Part shown: piece by piece, positions 5,738 to 6,488 of the stretch | Layout of the letters: each line of letters begins with the position of its first letter | Numbering within the stretch: position 1 is the stretch's first letter | DNA from: Candidatus Omnitrophota bacterium | GTDB taxonomy: Bacteria; Ratteibacteria; UBA8468; B48-G9; JAFGKM01 | Direction: 5' to 3' | NCBI GenBank assembly: GCA_023819545.1 | Contig: JAMWCA010000069.1 | Span: 1-6,488 of the forward strand | DNA: 6,488 nucleotides | Notes under the pieces: generated by a model | Told to the model about the DNA's origin: nothing | The model's input: the letters and a program-made list of their open reading frames with translations, nothing else | The model's database searches: none | Position numbers and translations under genes: made by a program

Positions 5738-6316
5738 TGGAGAAATGCCTGATTTATAAATTGTCTTTACTGCACTATATACCATTTTTATTATCCCTTC
5801 CTCTATCTCTTCATCCCTCAATCCAAAAGATTTCGCAATATCGTGAAGTTCAAATAATTGAAACCAGAGGTATATTGGACCCATTGCAGTTAAAATTGCA
5901 TATTCTTCTAATTTTTCTTCTTCAATCTCGTGACTTTCTTCCAGGATATCCAGGATACTTAACAATTCAATTTTTTCTTTTTGTGTGATTGAAGTAGAAA
6001 AATGAACAGGATTATAACCTCTATTTATTATAGATGGAGCATTGGATATCATCCTGACAATTCTGTTAAAACCATTTAGCATTTTTAATAGTTTTGCCAT
6101 CGTAACTTTCGGAGCAAGCGAAATAAGAATCTTATCCTGTGTCAGAGAAGTTTTTATTTCTTCTGCAACTTTTTCTATTGCTGGTGGATGAACTGCAAGA
6201 AATATTATATTAGATGAAATAACTTCTTTATTATTATCTGTGATAGTTACTCCTGAATATTCCCTTTTAATTCTTTCCAAAACTTCTGGTTGTATATCAC
6301 TTATTATATATTTGTA

Positions 6317-6319
6317 TTA
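6317..6319 (-). other. in-frame TAA stop in the ProC-like gene
   Basis: Codon 31 reads TAA between G-K-I-D and Y-K-Y-I-I-S-D, the loop between the first Rossmann helix and second strand. A single base change from CAA (Gln) or AAA (Lys) would explain it. Recoding is unlikely because several intact genes here end at TAA. Confidence 0.8.
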
Positions 6320-6427
6320 ATCTATCTTCCCCGCATTTTTAAATCCACTAAGTATAATCCCTGTAATTCTCCCTCCTCCTATAAATCCAATTTTATTTAT
6401 TTCTACCATAATTATTCCTATCTTTTC

Positions 6428-6487
6428 CTAACCAATATCAATTACCTGCTCGAAAGTCATATTTATAATATCTCTATAAAACATCGT
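6428..6487 (-). CDS. possible 3' end of an upstream gene (partial, unidentified)
   Basis: On the minus strand one frame is open from the right edge to a TAG at 6428-6430 and reads T-M-F-Y-R-D-I-I-N-M-T-F-E-Q-V-I-D-I-G; the other two frames hit stops quickly. It would end 18 bases before the ProC-like ATG, a normal operon spacing. Nineteen codons are too few to identify a product, and the stretch could be non-coding or hold a tiny ORF starting at 6484. Confidence 0.3.
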   Translation of the reverse strand, partial: TMFYRDIINMTFEQVIDIG

Positions 6488-6488
6488 T

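Larger units (their letters stand above)
5620..6409 (-). pseudogene. ProC-like NAD(P)-binding oxidoreductase, broken by a stop and a frameshift
   Basis: Reading from ATG 6409 (preceded by a TAGGAA ribosome-binding site) gives IGFIGGGRITG at residues 7-17, the Rossmann dinucleotide-binding loop. TAA at 6317-6319 stops the frame at codon 31. The same frame then stays open with family hallmarks: IIFLAVHPPAIEKV, ILISLAPKVT and RMISNAPSIINRGYNPV, equivalent to ProC's MPNTPALVNAG. Near 5733-5737 an extra T in the coding-strand T5 run shifts it into a TAA at 5708-5710. Removing one T restores P-F-S-V-M-D-L-V-P-V-K-P-L-G-E-E-E and an end at 5620, about 262 residues in all, normal for pyrroline-5-carboxylate reductase relatives. 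The repaired protein lacks ProC's SPGGTT catalytic segment, having PVKPLGEEE there, so it was probably not a true proline-synthesis enzyme. The frame 5708-6280 could still give a truncated product from TTG 6280, without the Rossmann loop. Confidence 0.82.

Noticed and set aside
5236..5988. ORFs at 5236-5433 (+), 5312-5497 (-) and 5737-5988 (+)
   Set aside because: They overlap the ferredoxin-like and ProC-like coding frames in other frames or on the opposite strand and encode low-complexity A+T-driven sequence.
1980..6319. Stop-codon reassignment to explain the TGA in the ABC gene and the TAA in the ProC-like gene
   Set aside because: TAA, TAG and TGA all end intact genes here, and reading through the TGA at 1980-1982 would not restore the conserved frame, which lies in the -1 frame.
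1..6488. CRISPR arrays, insertion sequences, toxin-antitoxin pairs or a multi-gene defence system
   Set aside because: No direct repeats with regular spacing, transposase motifs, terminal inverted repeats or defence-type domains were seen on either strand.

Overview
The window is strongly A+T-rich bacterial DNA with tightly packed genes. It holds an elongation factor P gene, a bacterial-type tRNA-Ser without an encoded CCA end, an HD-GYP signalling protein and class II stop usage of all three stop codons (TAA, TAG, TGA), which fits the standard bacterial code. I cannot name the phylum. The mix of a divergent URO-D-like protein, a two-cluster ferredoxin and an unusual EF-P loop suggests an anaerobic, uncultivated-type lineage, but that is inference only.

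Left half, plus strand: the 3' part of a GAF/HD-GYP cyclic-di-GMP phosphodiesterase gene (3-863), then a small GGQ release-factor-like protein (877-1194). After a clear sigma-70-type promoter (1218-1246) come a 66-residue very basic protein of unknown function (1291-1491) with a strong ribosome-binding site and a tRNA-Ser(GGA) gene (1500-1587) only 8 bases after its stop. Next is an MsbA-type ABC exporter (1626-3391) whose reading frame is broken after transmembrane helix 2 at an A8G3 run. Its two halves join perfectly after a one-base correction.

Right half, minus strand: a URO-D superfamily protein that is not canonical HemE (3388-4464), with its own promoter, meets the ABC gene tail to tail with a 4-base overlap. 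Upstream of it are efp (4578-5141), with an atypical domain I tip loop, a 2x[4Fe-4S] ferredoxin-like protein (5199-5588), and a ProC-like NAD(P)-binding oxidoreductase (5620-6409) damaged by one in-frame stop and one frameshift. A short open stretch at the right edge (6428-6487) may be the end of the next gene.

The window reads as ordinary chromosomal housekeeping and accessory genes. I found no defence island, CRISPR array, insertion sequence or evident new multi-gene system. The points most worth checking are the three gene-breaking lesions (real decay, slippage, or sequence errors), the EF-P loop lacking the usual modified Lys/Arg, and the tRNA-linked basic protein.
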